A DNA stretch of 64,000 bases from Halocaridina rubra (GCA_037179515.1 JAXCGZ010016986.1:265001-329000), one strand, 5' to 3'. Counted from the first letter of the stretch, positions 21,801-33,865 are shown. Notes: generated by a model not told the origin, from the letters alone. Program-made: numbers and translations.

Positions 21801-24726
21801 GAGGATTGTTTGGGATATGCCGGTAGTGTCTACGAGCATGTTTTAGTAAGTTTTTGCCACTTTGTAGTGTATCACAAAGCTAACCTTAATACTTATGAAT
21901 GTTAATTTACCTAATACATGTTTTCATATGTATTTAAGTATTAGTTAAGTGAAGTGACAATGTTCTGCATGGTCTTGATGATCATGTACCTTTAAGGTGT
22001 GGTGCCAAATAAACTGCTGGCATTTCATATATATTAATGGTACACTAGCTATAAATATGAATGTTAAGTTACTAAGTGAATGTGAACACATACAAAGGTA
22101 TAAATTATTTTGAATGGGAATTTGTTTAATTATACTGGGATGAAGCACTTGAGATAATTTTGACGCAGTACTGCACTTGTATTTCTGTGTTTTTGGTGAT
22201 TTTAAAGTGAAGAAAATTAACTTTTCTCTTCAGGCAGAATCATATACGCATTGATTTTGTTCTTATGGCACCTGTATTTATAGTTGGAATTACAGATACC
22301 TGTATTTGTAGTGTGTGATGATTATTAAAATGGAAGCAGACTTGTTTAATTTAAACAAACTTTTACTCTACAGGGAGAGACCAAATACACATTTGTAGAA
22401 GAGTTGAAGAATCCTCGTAGTGTAACAATCTTAATCAAGGGACCATACAAGCACACGCTTGTGCAGACTAAAGATGCCATTCGTGATGGATTGAGAGCAA
22501 TTAAAAACGCTCTGGATGACAAGTCGCTTGTGCCAGGTGCTGGTTTCTTCGAGGTAAAGTAGTAGCGTTTTATTTTTCTGAGCAGCTTTGTCTCTTTTTA
22601 GGCTTGAACACACCTTTTCTGAGTTGGAAGAAAGCAGTATCTCCTGTTTGTTGTTGTCGTTTTAAGTAAAATTTTCTTTGGGCTTAAAATATACATTTAA
22701 ACAAATAAAATAAAAAATTCTTTCACCCACCCTGTACTTGTTGCAAAGCAGAAAATTTGATCATTCTTTTTCGTTCCTTTAAATGGATATTTACATATTT
22801 CTTTCTCTTGATCATTAGAAAATATTTTCTAAGGTATGGAATGAGTTTGTGTCCTTTTTAAAGCCTGAGTTCAAGAAAGTACTTCTCTACCTTGTACCTC
22901 TGATATCCAATCGAATACTCAATGACCATATCTCAAAAGGTACACTTCTATCTGCACCATATCCCTAATTGATTTGGCAAAGAGTAGTTGGCCCACTCCT
23001 TGTGGAGTTAAACTTAGGACTTCTGCATAGAAGTCAAATACTACAATTACTGAGCTACCACAAATAGGATAATGTAACAAGTCTTCTAAATTTAAATTAT
23101 AACATGCTTTTGTAACCTTTTTTCAGGTTTCTAATAACTTTACATTAAAGTAGTTTTACAAAGCTTATAAATTAACCTGTGAATTTCATTGTTAACTTAT
23201 CTTATTTTCATTGCTTATTTTTCCCACGCATGCTCCCTTTTCCAACAAAGTTCAGTATGGCTGCCACACTCAAAGGAGGAAATCACATGAGCAAAAAGAT
23301 AATGCTTTCATCCATCTCTCGAATTATATTCTGAATTGTTCACAATTGTACCTATACATGCTATATACTGTGAAACGATTAAACTATTTTTCTACATTTT
23401 TTGTCACTGTTAGTCCCCATAATGGAGGTGGACACAGATTGGAGCTGGGAAATTTTGGCTGGATGCACTTTCTAAAGCTCCACAATGGGTTTAGTTGCAG
23501 TCCTGTCATCTCCCAAAGCGAGTAATGTAGCCACTAGACATACCATTGCAGTCTCCAACATTAAAAAAAACCTTTACCCATACCAAATACCTGAACCAGG
23601 CTGCAAGTGTCCTGGGTTCACTTTGGCCCCATTATTAGGAGCTGATTGATTAGCATATACGTTTATCATAATAACATATTTCGTGAACTTTCAGATAGCT
23701 GCGTATGATGCATTAATGAAATACGAGAGCGAAGTGAAGGGTAGATCTCGTTACGGTGTGAGAGCATTCGCTGACGCCCTTCTTGTTATCCCTAAGACGT
23801 TGGGTAAGGAATATGTCATGTTTATAATTTTTCTCCCCAATTTTGAGATGGACACAGATAGTTTGAGGCAGGGGAATTATGACTGGTTGCCCCTTGTGGG
23901 CTTGAACTTGTGTCCATCACCTCCCGAGTCAAGTGCTACTGGATCAGCTACAGCAGTTGCGTGATGTTCAACTCAATAATGTCAAATAAACTTAAATTTT
24001 TGAATATGTGTCTGTCAAACATTTTCCTCTCACCTCCATATTGTTTATTTTTCAGCCAGCAATAGTGGTTATGACTCAATGGATTCCTTAGTAAAGCTGA
24101 GAGAAGAATATAGAAATGGGGGAGGTTCCCCTGTTGGCCTTGACATTACCACTGGAGAAGCACTTAATCCAAGCGATGCTGGCATCTATGACAACTATTG
24201 TGTCAAGAAACATATGTTAGATGCTTGGTAAGCATTTACTGTTAATCGTAAAATTAATCAGCTACAACTGTTAAGTCTTATGGCAGGAGAACTTTACCCA
24301 CTTGACCTGTGGATGACCCAAGCTGGTTGGTGGGGAGGGGAATTATTGCAGCCCTTTATCCCCAAAGAACTAAGAGGAGTGTTTGAGGTATATTAGATTT
24401 TGGCGAATGTGTATGCTTTGACTCAGCCAATGCCCTTACAAGAGGGATTATGGCCATTGTATGTGTATGTAAATAGTATATTTGAATTGCTTCTGACTTT
24501 TACATTAAAAGTTTAAAACTGATACTTATAAGACAATCTGCTGCATATTTTTACATATAATTGTGTTAGATTCATAAGTAACTCCAGTTAAGTGATTGAT
24601 TGATTGCTTTTCCATGTATCATTTACAGTCGGTAATATTTTCATAAATTATTACAGCTCCGTAATTGCTCGTAACTTGTTGATTGTTGACGAAATTATGA
24701 GAGCCGGTCTTTCTCAACTTAAGTGA
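16942..24726 (+). CDS. CCT6: T-complex protein 1 subunit zeta (chaperonin CCT6), 10 coding exons, 531 aa
   Basis: Exons are 16942-17078, 18387-18450, 19273-19452, 19848-20057, 21066-21283, 21590-21845, 22374-22553, 23695-23803, 24056-24227 and 24657-24726. All are GT-AG with matched phases, giving 531 residues, the usual length of CCT-zeta. It is one of eight subunits of the cytosolic TRiC/CCT ring that folds actin, tubulin and other clients using ATP. Group II chaperonin signatures are present: [10 protein letters not shown] near residue 39, the nucleotide-binding GDGTT at 89-93, and VPGAG at 408-412. The protein begins [15 protein letters not shown] and ends [16 protein letters not shown]. 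Introns carry SINE copies and one (TA)n tract. I see no disabling change, so this is an intact housekeeping gene. Confidence 0.97.
17520..17690 (+). repeat. Dispersed repeat F, copy in CCT6 intron 1
   Basis: It shares with 30912-31080 (inverted) the blocks GGTCCTAATTC, GAAGTTGAGTTCCGTAATCT, AAAGGCCAAGCT and CCTAACCTAACCG. Confidence 0.6.
18150..18335 (+). repeat. Dispersed repeat E, copy in a CCT6 intron
   Basis: GGCCTTTATCCGCAAAGAGT, GTGCTTTGACTCGGCCACCT and CAAGGGGGATTGCAGCCATT are shared in order with 24290-24465 and, inverted, with 43370-43490. Confidence 0.7.
18772..18851. repeat. (TA)n in a CCT6 intron
   Basis: 80 bases of TA. Confidence 0.97.
19023..19175 (+). mobile_element. SINE-C copy in a CCT6 intron
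   Basis: Family pattern: GCACAGTAGTTAGAGCACTC (tRNA-like head), a degenerate B box CACGTTTGAGCCCTT, then GGCATCCAGCCTTAATTTCC and CAACCTGTGTCCATCCCCAT. Confidence 0.7.
19620..19790 (+). mobile_element. SINE-D-like copy in a CCT6 intron
   Basis: CTTTTCCTATCCCTTCACCT, then a diverged middle, GGTACTCATGCCTTATGAGG and CCTCCTGGTGTCATACTCAT. Diverged. Confidence 0.5.
20300..20960 (-). repeat. Possible decayed transposon in a CCT6 intron
   Basis: The minus strand at 20641-20844 opens with [14 protein letters not shown], followed by a plausible GTAAAT donor. The flanking sequence (AATCCGTTCC recurring near 20335 and 20403) looks like a dispersed arthropod repeat. No transposase core is visible. Confidence 0.3.
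23410..23540 (-). mobile_element. SINE-C copy in a CCT6 intron
   Basis: The plus strand reads CCCCATAATGGAGGTGGACA and ATTGGAGCTGGGAAATTTTG, ending at GTAGCCACTAGACAT. This is the reverse complement of the family body and head. Confidence 0.65.
23830..23965 (-). mobile_element. SINE-C copy just downstream of CCT6 exon 8
   Basis: GATGGACACAGATAGTTTGA, GGCAGGGGAATTATGACTGG and GGGCTTGAACTTGTGTCCAT follow the family body in reverse. It starts about 25 bases after the splice donor. Confidence 0.6.
24290..24470 (+). repeat. Dispersed repeat E, copy in the last CCT6 coding intron
   Basis: GCCCTTTATCCCCAAAGAAC, TATGCTTTGACTCAGCCAAT and AAGAGGGATTATGGCCATTG. Confidence 0.7.
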
Positions 24727-24760
24727 GCCTACGGTCACAAATAGTAATCCCAGCTACCAG

Positions 24761-25623
24761 GTACGTTGACCATTCTTTTTACGTCACAACACTCCCCATT
24801 ACTGTTTCTCTTTCTTCTTTTTTTTTAACGTTTTCTTGGTGTCCGGGAATGATATTCTTTGCCCGTCCCATTATCCCAATCATTAAAAATTATTAAAACT
24901 TAAAAAAGATATTTAATCTTGTGTATACTGTATTGGAGATTCTCTCATAGAAAACAAGAGATGGGCATCTAAGTACTGTTTAAAGGAATTACTTGCACTC
25001 TGATAGATGCAGTATCTTTTTAGAAGCAAATGTAGTTGTAGGATTTCATGGGGAGTTCTTTATTATTTGAGTTCTAGAAGTTGCTTATTGTAGTTGTACA
25101 TTCTGAAACTAATTGACTATTACATCACTGTACTTGTAATATTGTAATTTTTTTTAGCATTTATACTGGAAAAAAGTACAGTAGGTTCTCATGTTTCGGT
25201 CTCAGTTGGTTCCTCAACCCCACAGTGAGTTTCAAAAACCATCAAAAACCCTTTGCATATGACCAATTCTGAAACACCTTTTCTTTTAAATCATACCTAG
25301 ATTGTTGTTCTGGTTTGACACCTTTGCAGATGCAGTTTAATATCAATGTAAAAACAGTACAGTTGTATTAATATATTTTTAGGTAAATATTTTCGGTTTT
25401 GTAATGTTTATAGACCATATATGTTCAAAATTACATTATTTAAAACCTAGTAAGATGCAGGCCTACTGTACATTCCATAGAAATTCAATTGTTAATTTTT
25501 TGCTTGATTAGTGAAATGAAAATATGATTACTAATACAAGTAGAAGTTGCTTGAACTGTGTTGAAATTCATACAAGTCTCCACTGTACAACTTTGACGAT
25601 TAATCTGTATTGTATCTTTTCAG
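24761..25623 (+). other. Probable intron in the CCT6 3' UTR
   Basis: A strong donor (CCAG followed by GTACGT) lies 34 bases after the stop. An acceptor preceded by TGTATCTTTTCAG lies at 25622-25623. The following stretch runs to an AATAAA. The junction is close enough to the stop that it should not trigger nonsense-mediated decay under the usual 50-55 base rule. Confidence 0.55.
24775..24900 (+). mobile_element. SINE-D fragment in the CCT6 3' UTR intron
   Basis: CACAACACTCCCCATTACTG, TTCTTGGTGTCCGGGAATGA and TTTGCCCGTCCCATTATCCC. Confidence 0.55.
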
Positions 25624-25730
25624 CACGTAACCCACATTGACGTAAGCTGTAAAGACTTCGTAAAATGAACTTACTCCCAAGTAAAATTGAATGCTCCAAT
25701 CTCTAATTTGCTTTCTTAACACGTTTTTGA

Positions 25731-25736
25731 AATAAA
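25731..25736 (+). terminator. Polyadenylation signal of CCT6
   Basis: AATAAA is followed by GACTTAACTT and a T-rich stretch, about 105 bases into the putative 3' UTR exon starting at 25624. Confidence 0.6.
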
Positions 25737-26639
25737 GACTTAACTTATTGAGACTTTTCTTGTTAATTTCCTGTTTTCATATTTGTAAGGTATATACAGT
25801 ACAAGCTTGTGCGCTAATTGTTAGTATGGCAATATGGGAAGAGAGTATGGCTGAAAATTTTATAAGTTATTTATATGAGTAATGGTAGGGTTTAGTATAG
25901 TGGAGTGGCAGGAGAGTGCTTGAGTAATCAGGGAAATGATTTTTTAAACTGTATGAGGATGGAATAGGAGAGCGCCTTTATTTTTCATTTGTTTTATAGA
26001 TAATGATAAGGGATAACCCTGGTTGTGAAGGAGAAAAACTTCCACCCTTCTCTGCATGTTATTAGAGTCCACTAAGAGAGATAGGGAAAGCGTGCAATTC
26101 TTGAAATTCTTTTCTTCCCTGAAAGCAACTATGAAAAAGAGTTAAGGATGCATATGATATTTCGATATTAATTTTGTATGTTACACTAGTGACAGAGCAT
26201 ATTTCAGTATGTTTAAAAAAAAAATATTCCTGTTTAACAACTGCTTGTGCAAGCAGTACAATGAACATAGATTAAGAGGTTTCTATTAAAATTTTAGCGC
26301 TCAAGATATAGAATAGAACAAAGTTGCAATTGCAACACCAGTACTAGTTTTTAAAATGTTAGGAATCATTACTGAAATATATACCCATATTACAAGTTAA
26401 AGTAAGAGATAATGAATAAAAGCCATATTAGATGGAATTTGTAGTTTTAAAACCAATAATTTGCTTATAATGTTTTAATATAATATTTTTGATATCAATA
26501 ATTGTATACCATTGAATGTAAGAACCAGCATAGAATTTAAGTCCAGTTACAATCAGGAATAGGGATGTCTAGGAAATGTTTAGTGATAGAATTTACGAAA
26601 GCCGGTATTGGTTCCCTTCCTTGTTCTTGGATAAAAGGG

Positions 26640-26790
26640 GGCTACAGGAGTGCAGTGGTCAGAGCACTCGACTTTTAGAAGTGACGAGTCCATATATGAA
26701 CCCACCACTGATATAGGAAGGGCATCAAGACTTAATTCCCCAGTTCCAACTTGTTTGTTGCCACTCCCATTTTAATGCCCTGGTTGTGAT
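26640..26790 (+). mobile_element. SINE-C copy
   Basis: GTGCAGTGGTCAGAGCACTC, then AGGGCATCAAGACTTAATTC and CCCAGTTCCAACTTGTTTG. Confidence 0.75.
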
Positions 26791-26949
26791 AAAAAATGCG
26801 TGTTAGTTGCATCCTTTTGCACTTTACCACTGAGCTATTGCAGCTTCCATATTTTAATTGTTATTGGTATTTAAAAACATGGAAGCTATTAGATGTCTGT
26901 GAAAGTTAACTATTATTGTTAGGAAAATGCTTTTTGAAAGTGTAAATTA

Positions 26950-27255
26950 TTTTTTTGTTGCTCTGTTATTTGAATTCCTTAATTTTATGTGGCCTTTTAG
27001 AGATAGTAGTTCCAAGTTACATTGAAAAAGTACTTTCACAAAGTTTATTATTAAGTTTTCCATGTTGATAGTAGTGTATGCCATTTGCATCAGTGTGGGC
27101 ATTGCTAAAAAGTTTTTTGTTGCTCTGTTATTTGAACTTAATTTTCTGTGGCTTTTGGAGAAAGTAGGGCCAAGTAATATTGTAAAAGTACTTTCACAAT
27201 GTATATGATTAAGTGTATTCGATTATCACGAGTGTTGGCATTTCTAAGAAGTCTT
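26950..27255 (+). repeat. Diverged tandem duplication, unit about 163 bp
   Basis: TTGTTGCTCTGTTATTTGAA, AAGTACTTTCACAA and GGCATT.CTAA.AAGT recur in the same order at 26950 and 27113. No coding potential seen. Confidence 0.7.
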
Positions 27256-29040
27256 TTAAACAGATTTAAGTCTCTACTAGGGACATCAGTGCTACAATGC
27301 ATGTAATAATGTAAATATGGATTTCTGGTTATACTGTTTTGTGATGTTTTTGAAATCTATCCCTGATGCAGTGAAGATTTTCAATATTGCTGATAATTTA
27401 TGACTGTAGTTTGGTTTGGAGTACTTCTAAATGTAATTAGCATCTTGAACAAATGCATCACGTAATATATTAAGCACCAGTATTTTTTACCTTGAAGGTA
27501 TACATATGCAAGATTTGCATATGTGCTGTATACCTATTCTGTTGCCAAAGTTCATTGCACCTCTAATGCAGTATTATCAAAATATGTTTGTAGCCAGTGA
27601 AGTAATACGTAGCAGTAGAATTAGTTGGATGTTGGAATCTGGTAAAAGAGAGTAATCCCAGGGTGCTCTGTGGTTAGTATTTACATGGCAATTCACCTTG
27701 GCAAACCTAACACTTTACGGGGTTATTTAACTTAATATAAGATTATGAGGGTTACTCATATGTACAAGATCCATTTGTTGATGGTGGCATAAGTAGAGTT
27801 GATGGCACCCAGACATTAACACAAAGGGCACTCCTTAAAAGTATATACTGTATTCTTCACAAGTCTGGCTGCATTCGTATGTGTATGGCTGAATATTGCA
27901 AATTTAGCCTTGAAGTTTGTGCCCTGGAAAGATGCCCCAACTTGGCTCTGCCTTTGATTGAGAAAATAATTCTTGAGGTATATATTCCTTGAGTACTGTG
28001 TGGTCAGCAGTATTAATTCCATTGTAAAATAATATGCTGTATAGGACTTACACAAGGAATATATGTCTATGAAGAACTAGCAACAAATATATAAGTAAAT
28101 TACATTGCAAAAGAAATAAGAGCTTCGTAATATATGAAAGTCTTATCAAAGTAGAATACATAAATTAAATTATTCTGATCTATAACTCCTTTTATAATAT
28201 GAATTATGCTGAAATCTTGGCAGAAAGAAATATGAATGCGTGATTTATGCCAGAAGATCTAGAGCTTCTGCAGAATGCATTTTTGGAACACAAGTATCTA
28301 TACCAAGAGACGAATTTCCTTGTGCTAGTTTTGTGATATCAGTTCAGTTGCAAATTTCATGTTCATATAGGCGAACTATTTTTACATCGGGATCTGCAGA
28401 GCAGAAATTTTTGCAGTTATTGATATAATAGCTTTTTATTACTTCATCTTTGAACTTGCACATATAATGGTGTACTTACAAGACTACCAAGTTAGCAGAC
28501 GCAATCACACATGGGATGTACCTATCATACCCTTCTTATCTCCGAATGGCTTTGGCGAAGAGAAGCTGTTTGAACTATTTTGTTAGAGGGGCGGGTTGAA
28601 CTTGGGGTGGGTACGGACATTTGTCCCTTAGGACAGTTTCCCCTATAATAGCCCCTTACTCTTAATGCAAAATGGGACAATTGCTTCACCTCCGAACTTG
28701 GGATCTCCTGCTGGAAGAACAAGTTCTTAAGTAATTATCGATGTCCCATTTTTAGATCGTTTCAACGTTGTTTTGTAGCAAGTGAATATCAAACAAGTAT
28801 CTTCACCAGCATTTTAATTATTTTGGCAGTTCAATTATTTTATTTATATATTAATTACTTTAATGATGGGAGTACAAACAGATAAATCTAAAAGAGGGTA
28901 AGGGAGTGAGTTGTATGTTAGGAAGCCTTGGCCTACTCTGTGCTTTTTTTTAATGAGTTCTTATTTACCGCCTCTTTTCACTGCAGACTTTTGTGCTTTA
29001 TGTCAATCGTATCAAAATAATTTAGCATTAATTGGCAATC

Positions 29041-29041
<1 letters not shown>

Positions 29042-29121
<80 letters not shown>
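29042..29121. repeat. (TA)n at a SINE-A tail
   Basis: TA tract ending at TTTCCGGTTTTACGTCAC. Confidence 0.96.
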
Positions 29122-29124
<3 letters not shown>

Positions 29125-29272
29125 CCGGTTTTACGTCACGGACTCCCCTTTCTATCAAGGGCTAGGACGGTTGCCTTCTTGCGAAGGACTTGTTTTGGCA
29201 GATGTAATCGTTACCCTGAGTGCATGCCTTGTTAACCTCAGACCGTGATGGGGCGCGAACCCTCGACCTTTT
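29122..29272 (-). mobile_element. SINE-A copy, head-truncated
   Basis: The copy runs from the tail (CCGGTTTTACGTCACGGACT on the plus strand) through CTTGCGAAGGACTTG to the B-box region GCGCGAACCCTCGACC. There the A-box half is missing. It abuts (TA)n on its tail side. Confidence 0.85.
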
Positions 29273-30256
29273 GGTATTGATAACATTTGGCTAAAATGCG
29301 GTTTAAATATGAAATACTTTTGTCAGTTACTAAAGTTAGTTAAAGTTTGCCGGTGTTTCAGTTCCGATATCCATCTGAGATGCTCCTCGGAACGTCAGCC
29401 GAGGCAACCCCCCCCCCACTGTGGTGCCCATCCACAGCAAGTAACCTTCCCAGTAAAGTCATAATTTAAAATGCTGAATGATTCACTTAACCACTGATAG
29501 GAAATACGAATGCTCTAATAATAATAATAATAATAATAATAAGTCAAACCCCACTGGTAGGAGACATAATTCTACATTCATAATCATAAAACGTCGTAAG
29601 GTATAGGAGAGCTAAGAGGAGGCAATCCTGCATTCCTGTTTGCATGTTGCATCATCAATGACGGATGTTCGGATGGGAAGAGGATGACAAAGTCCTGGTG
29701 CCTCCCTATTTTCAATCGTGGAAACCCAGCTGGCTTCAACTGGCTATGACATGTAAAAATGTAGTAATGTTTATATTCACTCCAGAACATATGAGAAAAT
29801 GGTATCAAAAATTACTTCCTTACTATTCTTTGATCATGAATGGGCCTTGTTACGTCATGGATAATCATGACCTTAGGTCCTAAGGCTTAGGATGATGTCA
29901 TCTGTTGATTTGCCAATTAGTATTATATTAAGCAACTTTTAATTCGAAATATAGCTAAAAAAAAAAAACAATGCTTTGTGTCTGCATATTTGAGCTGCAC
30001 AATAGATTGAATATTTACGGTTATTAAATTATGAAAATATATTAATTTGTAGTTTATAGAAAATTAGACAAAATTTAAGTTGGCAACTCACGTGCTTAGA
30101 GAATGACGTCATTAATGCTATCATGACGTCATTGATGAGTCCTTTACGAAAATTTGTTGTGGGTTGACCCACGATCTAGTCAGATCGTGGGTTGGCCCTC
30201 ACCTTTTCACCGTTTTGGGGTCGTGGGAGTTATGCTTATTCATAGTAATAATATCA

Positions 30257-30257
<1 letters not shown>

Positions 30258-30328
<71 letters not shown>

Positions 30329-30549
30329 TATTATTATTATTTCGACTATTCTTTCAGCATTTCCTCTTTCTATTGTATATCATTCTCTTATTTCTGCCTT
30401 GTCCTTAAGATTCTACATTTTCTTCGTCTCAATTTTTTCTTGATACCCGGGCCCGATGAGAGCCATTTTCTTGCCTACCCTGGTGTCACACTCATAAAAA
30501 AGTAATTTTGGTGATAATAATAGTAATTATAATAATCGTTATATTATTA

Positions 30550-30621
<72 letters not shown>
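30258..30621. repeat. (TTA)n at 30258-30340 and 30544-30621
   Basis: The tracts flank a SINE-D copy. Confidence 0.95.
30345..30503 (+). mobile_element. SINE-D copy
   Basis: TTGATACCCGGGCCCGATGA, then TTGCCTACCCTGGTGTCACA and CTCATAAAAAAG. It directly follows (TTA)n. Confidence 0.65.
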
Positions 30622-30623
<2 letters not shown>

Positions 30624-30911
30624 ATTTCTAAGTTCGAAGGATGGTGAATCCTTTCCTAGAAGGTCGCAAAGAATGATGTCAGAGCTCATAATAAACGGTA
30701 TGTGATGTCAAGTAACACCGCATTGTTGGGAGAGATGGGGAGGGTTGGGTAGAGGGGAGGCATGGAGATGTTGAAGGGGGCGAATAAGGGGAAAAAGATT
30801 GAGTCTCTCACCCACTAAAATCACATTCTTAAATAATCCTAAATTATTTAATAAATGGGAATATATATCGTAAGTGTTGGGGGACCACGTAAAAAAATCG
30901 GAGCTGACATT

Positions 30912-31080
30912 TTTCATCGGTTAGGTTAGGTTAGAATAAGAGCTTGACCTTTATTAAAAACTACTAACTGAAGATTACGGACCTCAACTTTGCCCCAACT
31001 GCAGAATTAGGACTTAAGAAATATAAAAATGTCAAGGTCTGATTCTTCATGAGTTCCCATCTGGGAGTGGAAGAACACTT
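30912..31080 (-). repeat. Dispersed repeat F
   Basis: Inverted relative of 17520-17690. The plus strand shows GGTTAGGTTAGGTTAG, AAGATTACGGACCTCAACTT and GAATTAGGAC. Confidence 0.6.
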
Positions 31081-31260
31081 AAACTTGCATTCCCTTTGTG
31101 CCGTATGAGTCGACGAAGAGGGATAGGGGAACGAAGACCTGGTAATCCCATCCACCCAGATTTTTTTTCTCAGCCATACACCTGACAGATAGGATGAGAA
31201 TTGGTAGAGATATTGTTAATATTATTTATTATTATTAGTAACCTAATGTTAGCGACGACC

Positions 31261-31340
31261 ATATTATTATTATTTTTATTATTATTATTATTATTATTAT
31301 CATTATTATTATTATCATTATTATTATTGTTGTTATTATT
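31261..31340. repeat. (TTA)n, imperfect
   Basis: Trinucleotide tract with TCA and TTG interruptions. Confidence 0.93.
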
Positions 31341-31564
31341 CTTTAACAAAGTTGCGTCAAGAGACGCCCTTACCGTTAGGCCAGTTGACCAGCATCGAGT
31401 CGCTTTTGTATATTAATTTGGCAGCCGACCTTAAAGAGGACACAAACTCAAAGGGCATTCTCCGTCTCTTCTCCTTCCTGCTGTAGCATCTTCAGACGAA
31501 TCCCACGAAGGATCAGGGCCATAGGATCTTCCTAGTGATAGTGGGTATCCATTACATAAGGAGA

Positions 31565-31725
31565 AAGCTGTATCCCAGTGGTAGATCCCGCAGTCGGAAA
31601 GCAACTGGTGTGGGTTCGAACCCATTGCGGGGTATTAAGAGGCATCAAGCCCCAATTTCCCCATCTCCAACATGTTTGTGTTCACCCCTAAGCTAATGGT
31701 AATTAATTGTGGTGTATGAGACAAA
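31565..31725 (+). mobile_element. SINE-C copy
   Basis: GTGGTAGATCCCGCAGTCGG, B-box-like GGGTTCGAACCCATT, then GGCATCAAGCCCCAATTTCC and CCATCTCCAACATGTTTGTG. Confidence 0.7.
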
Positions 31726-31789
31726 TACTACAACCTAATTTTAGGAGAGAAATACCAAATTGGGCCTTTAGATTTAATAGGCTGAGGTT

Positions 31790-31903
31790 AGTAAGGGCAT
31801 GCACTCAGAGTAACGATTACATCTGCCAAAACAAGTCATTCGCAAGAAGGCAACCGTCCTAGCCCTTGGTAGAAAAGGGAGTCCGTGCCGTAAAACACGC
31901 TTA
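31790..31903 (+). mobile_element. SINE-A fragment lacking the tRNA head
   Basis: GTTAGTAAGGGCATGCACTC, then TTCGCAAGAAGGCAACCGTC and GGAGTCCGTGCCGTAAAACA. Only the body and tail are present. Confidence 0.8.
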
Positions 31904-32108
31904 CCTCTCCTGGATAATTTTACGGCAATAAAATTAAAGTTTTGTGTGGGGGAATATTGTCAACGTCTATGGAGATAAGGTACATTGATAGATAGATAGA
32001 TAGATAGACGGATAGATAGTCTGTTTTAAGGTGAACAGATTTGTATTGCTGAAAAGTCTTGTACTGATCAAATATATAATTACACAAATTTGTTATATAA
32101 GAAAGCAT

Positions 32109-32402
<294 letters not shown>

Positions 32403-32594
32403 GTAGTCACCGTGGCTCAAGCGGTATCGTCCTCGACTCTGAGGCGTCAGGTCGAGGGTCAGCGCCCCGTCACGGTCTGAGGTTAGCATGGGCATGCACT
32501 CAGGGTAATGATTACATCTGTCAATACAAGTCCTTCATAAGAAGGCAACCGTCCTACCCCTTGGTAGAAAAGGGAGTCCGTGACGTAAAACCGG

Positions 32595-32597
<3 letters not shown>
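32403..32597 (+). mobile_element. SINE-A copy, nearly complete, flanked by (TTA)n
   Basis: Head GTAGTCACCGTGGCTCAAGC, then GTCAGGTCGAGGGTCAGCGC. The body has AGAAGGCAACCGTCCTA and the tail GTGACGTAAAACCGG leads directly into (ATT)n. (TTA)n also precedes the head. This shows that the tail is an (ATT)n seed. Confidence 0.88.
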
Positions 32598-32689
<92 letters not shown>

Positions 32690-32715
32690 GTTGTTGTTGT
32701 TCTTGTTGTTGTTGT
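32597..32715. repeat. (TTA)n then (TTG)n at a SINE-A tail
   Basis: Grows directly out of the SINE-A end AAAACCGG. Confidence 0.95.
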
Positions 32716-32999
32716 TGGCTACTTTAAGAGATATACACTTTATTCATTGTCTGTCCTAAGTCAGGAGGATTGATAGGGTTGGTATCAGCAAAGGCATCTA
32801 GCCGGCATACTGTAAGTTAAAATTAGTACTAGTTTCTAAGAGACTAGTGAAAAACAGCAACCCCATATGAAAATAGGAAAATATCAGCCTACGCAGAACA
32901 GAATGTGCATATGAAGGCCTGAACACGCGAAGGTGCTGTTCCACTATTGATTCTACAGATCTAAGGATGCATTTAACCTCAATAGTTGCTACAAAAAAG

Positions 33000-33085
33000 A
33001 TTCTATTTTGTTTACCATTTCGGGGAATCGAACTCAGAACCGGTTAGGTGTGAATCAAGCACAGATTCTCTATCTAGGAAGGCTG
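33000..33085 (-). repeat. tRNA-like fragment
   Basis: The minus strand contains a B-box-like GAGTTCGATTCCCCG preceded by a degenerate tRNA-like stem region. Probably a SINE head remnant rather than a tRNA gene, because no acceptor stem pairs cleanly. Confidence 0.35.
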
Positions 33086-33179
33086 TCGCATAGTTTTAGA
33101 AAATAGCGTCATTTCGGTAAAATCATATGTTTTAGAAATAGGTTTTGAGATATAAAGAAGTTAAAATATATAAGATAAA

Positions 33180-33406
33180 GGCCCGATTTCTTAAACAATG
33201 TAAACCTAGGATACCATATTGTTAGTTAGCTAAACACACACAAATGGATTTCATAAACGCATCTGACGCTGTTCTGTGTATGGCTAGGATCCCGTACGGG
33301 ATCCGAGCCATACACAGAACCGCGTCAGATGCGTTTATGAAATCCATTTGTGTGTTTAGCTAACTAACAATATGGTATCCTAGGTTTACACTGTTTAAGA
33401 AATCGG
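33180..33406. mobile_element. Palindromic MITE-like element, family P1, copy 2
   Basis: A near-perfect palindrome centred at 33295 (GATCCCGTACGGGATC). Arms read GGCCCGATTTCTTAAACAA and TGTTTAAGAAATCGG. It is the cleanest copy of the family. Confidence 0.85.
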
Positions 33407-33694
33407 CTGAAAGTGTGTGTATCTCTTTAATAAATCAGGTTATAAGTACCGGTACTGTACCTAGGACGTAACAAAAAAAATAATAATTTACTGGGAAGAT
33501 CCCCAGTTGGAAACCGTCCCGGTACTACAACGTAATGACGTCACATCATCCCTGAAGCGAGCATCAGTCTTCATTCTATAAATTCCTCTTTTTTTTTAGT
33601 TCAAACTTTGTTCTGGCTATCAACAACAAGATAAAAAAAAAGAGCTAATTTTAAAATAGCGGATAATATTAAGCACCATTTATAGATTATTTTG

Positions 33695-33862
33695 TATAGG
33701 TTCGATTCTTGGTCAAGGTTTGTTATATGTGTCATGTTTTTTTTATATATAATAATGTGTTTATTTTACCATTGTGGAGAACTATTGAACAAGAATTTAC
33801 ATTAAATGCGAAAAAAAAACACGTGCAAGGTTGGGAAGTGACATTTGAATCCTTGTCAAGGG
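33695..33862 (+). mobile_element. Decayed SINE-B copy
   Basis: GTTCGATTCTTGGTCAAGG is followed by a decayed TGATTCATGTTTTCAC block, AATGTGTTTATTT and ATTAAATGCGAAAA. These are in the order seen across adjacent units of the SINE-B array. The next sequence is (TA)n. Confidence 0.6.
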
Positions 33863-33865
33863 CAG

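Larger units (their letters stand above)
25760..28900. other. Non-repetitive intergenic DNA downstream of CCT6
   Basis: It holds one SINE-C copy and one tandem duplication. Open frames are short, with no recognisable domains. It is the least microsatellite-rich part of the window. Confidence 0.6.

Noticed and set aside
28240..28428. Small open frame downstream of CCT6
   Set aside because: 62 codons, no domain, no splice or start context, and of a length expected by chance in this DNA.
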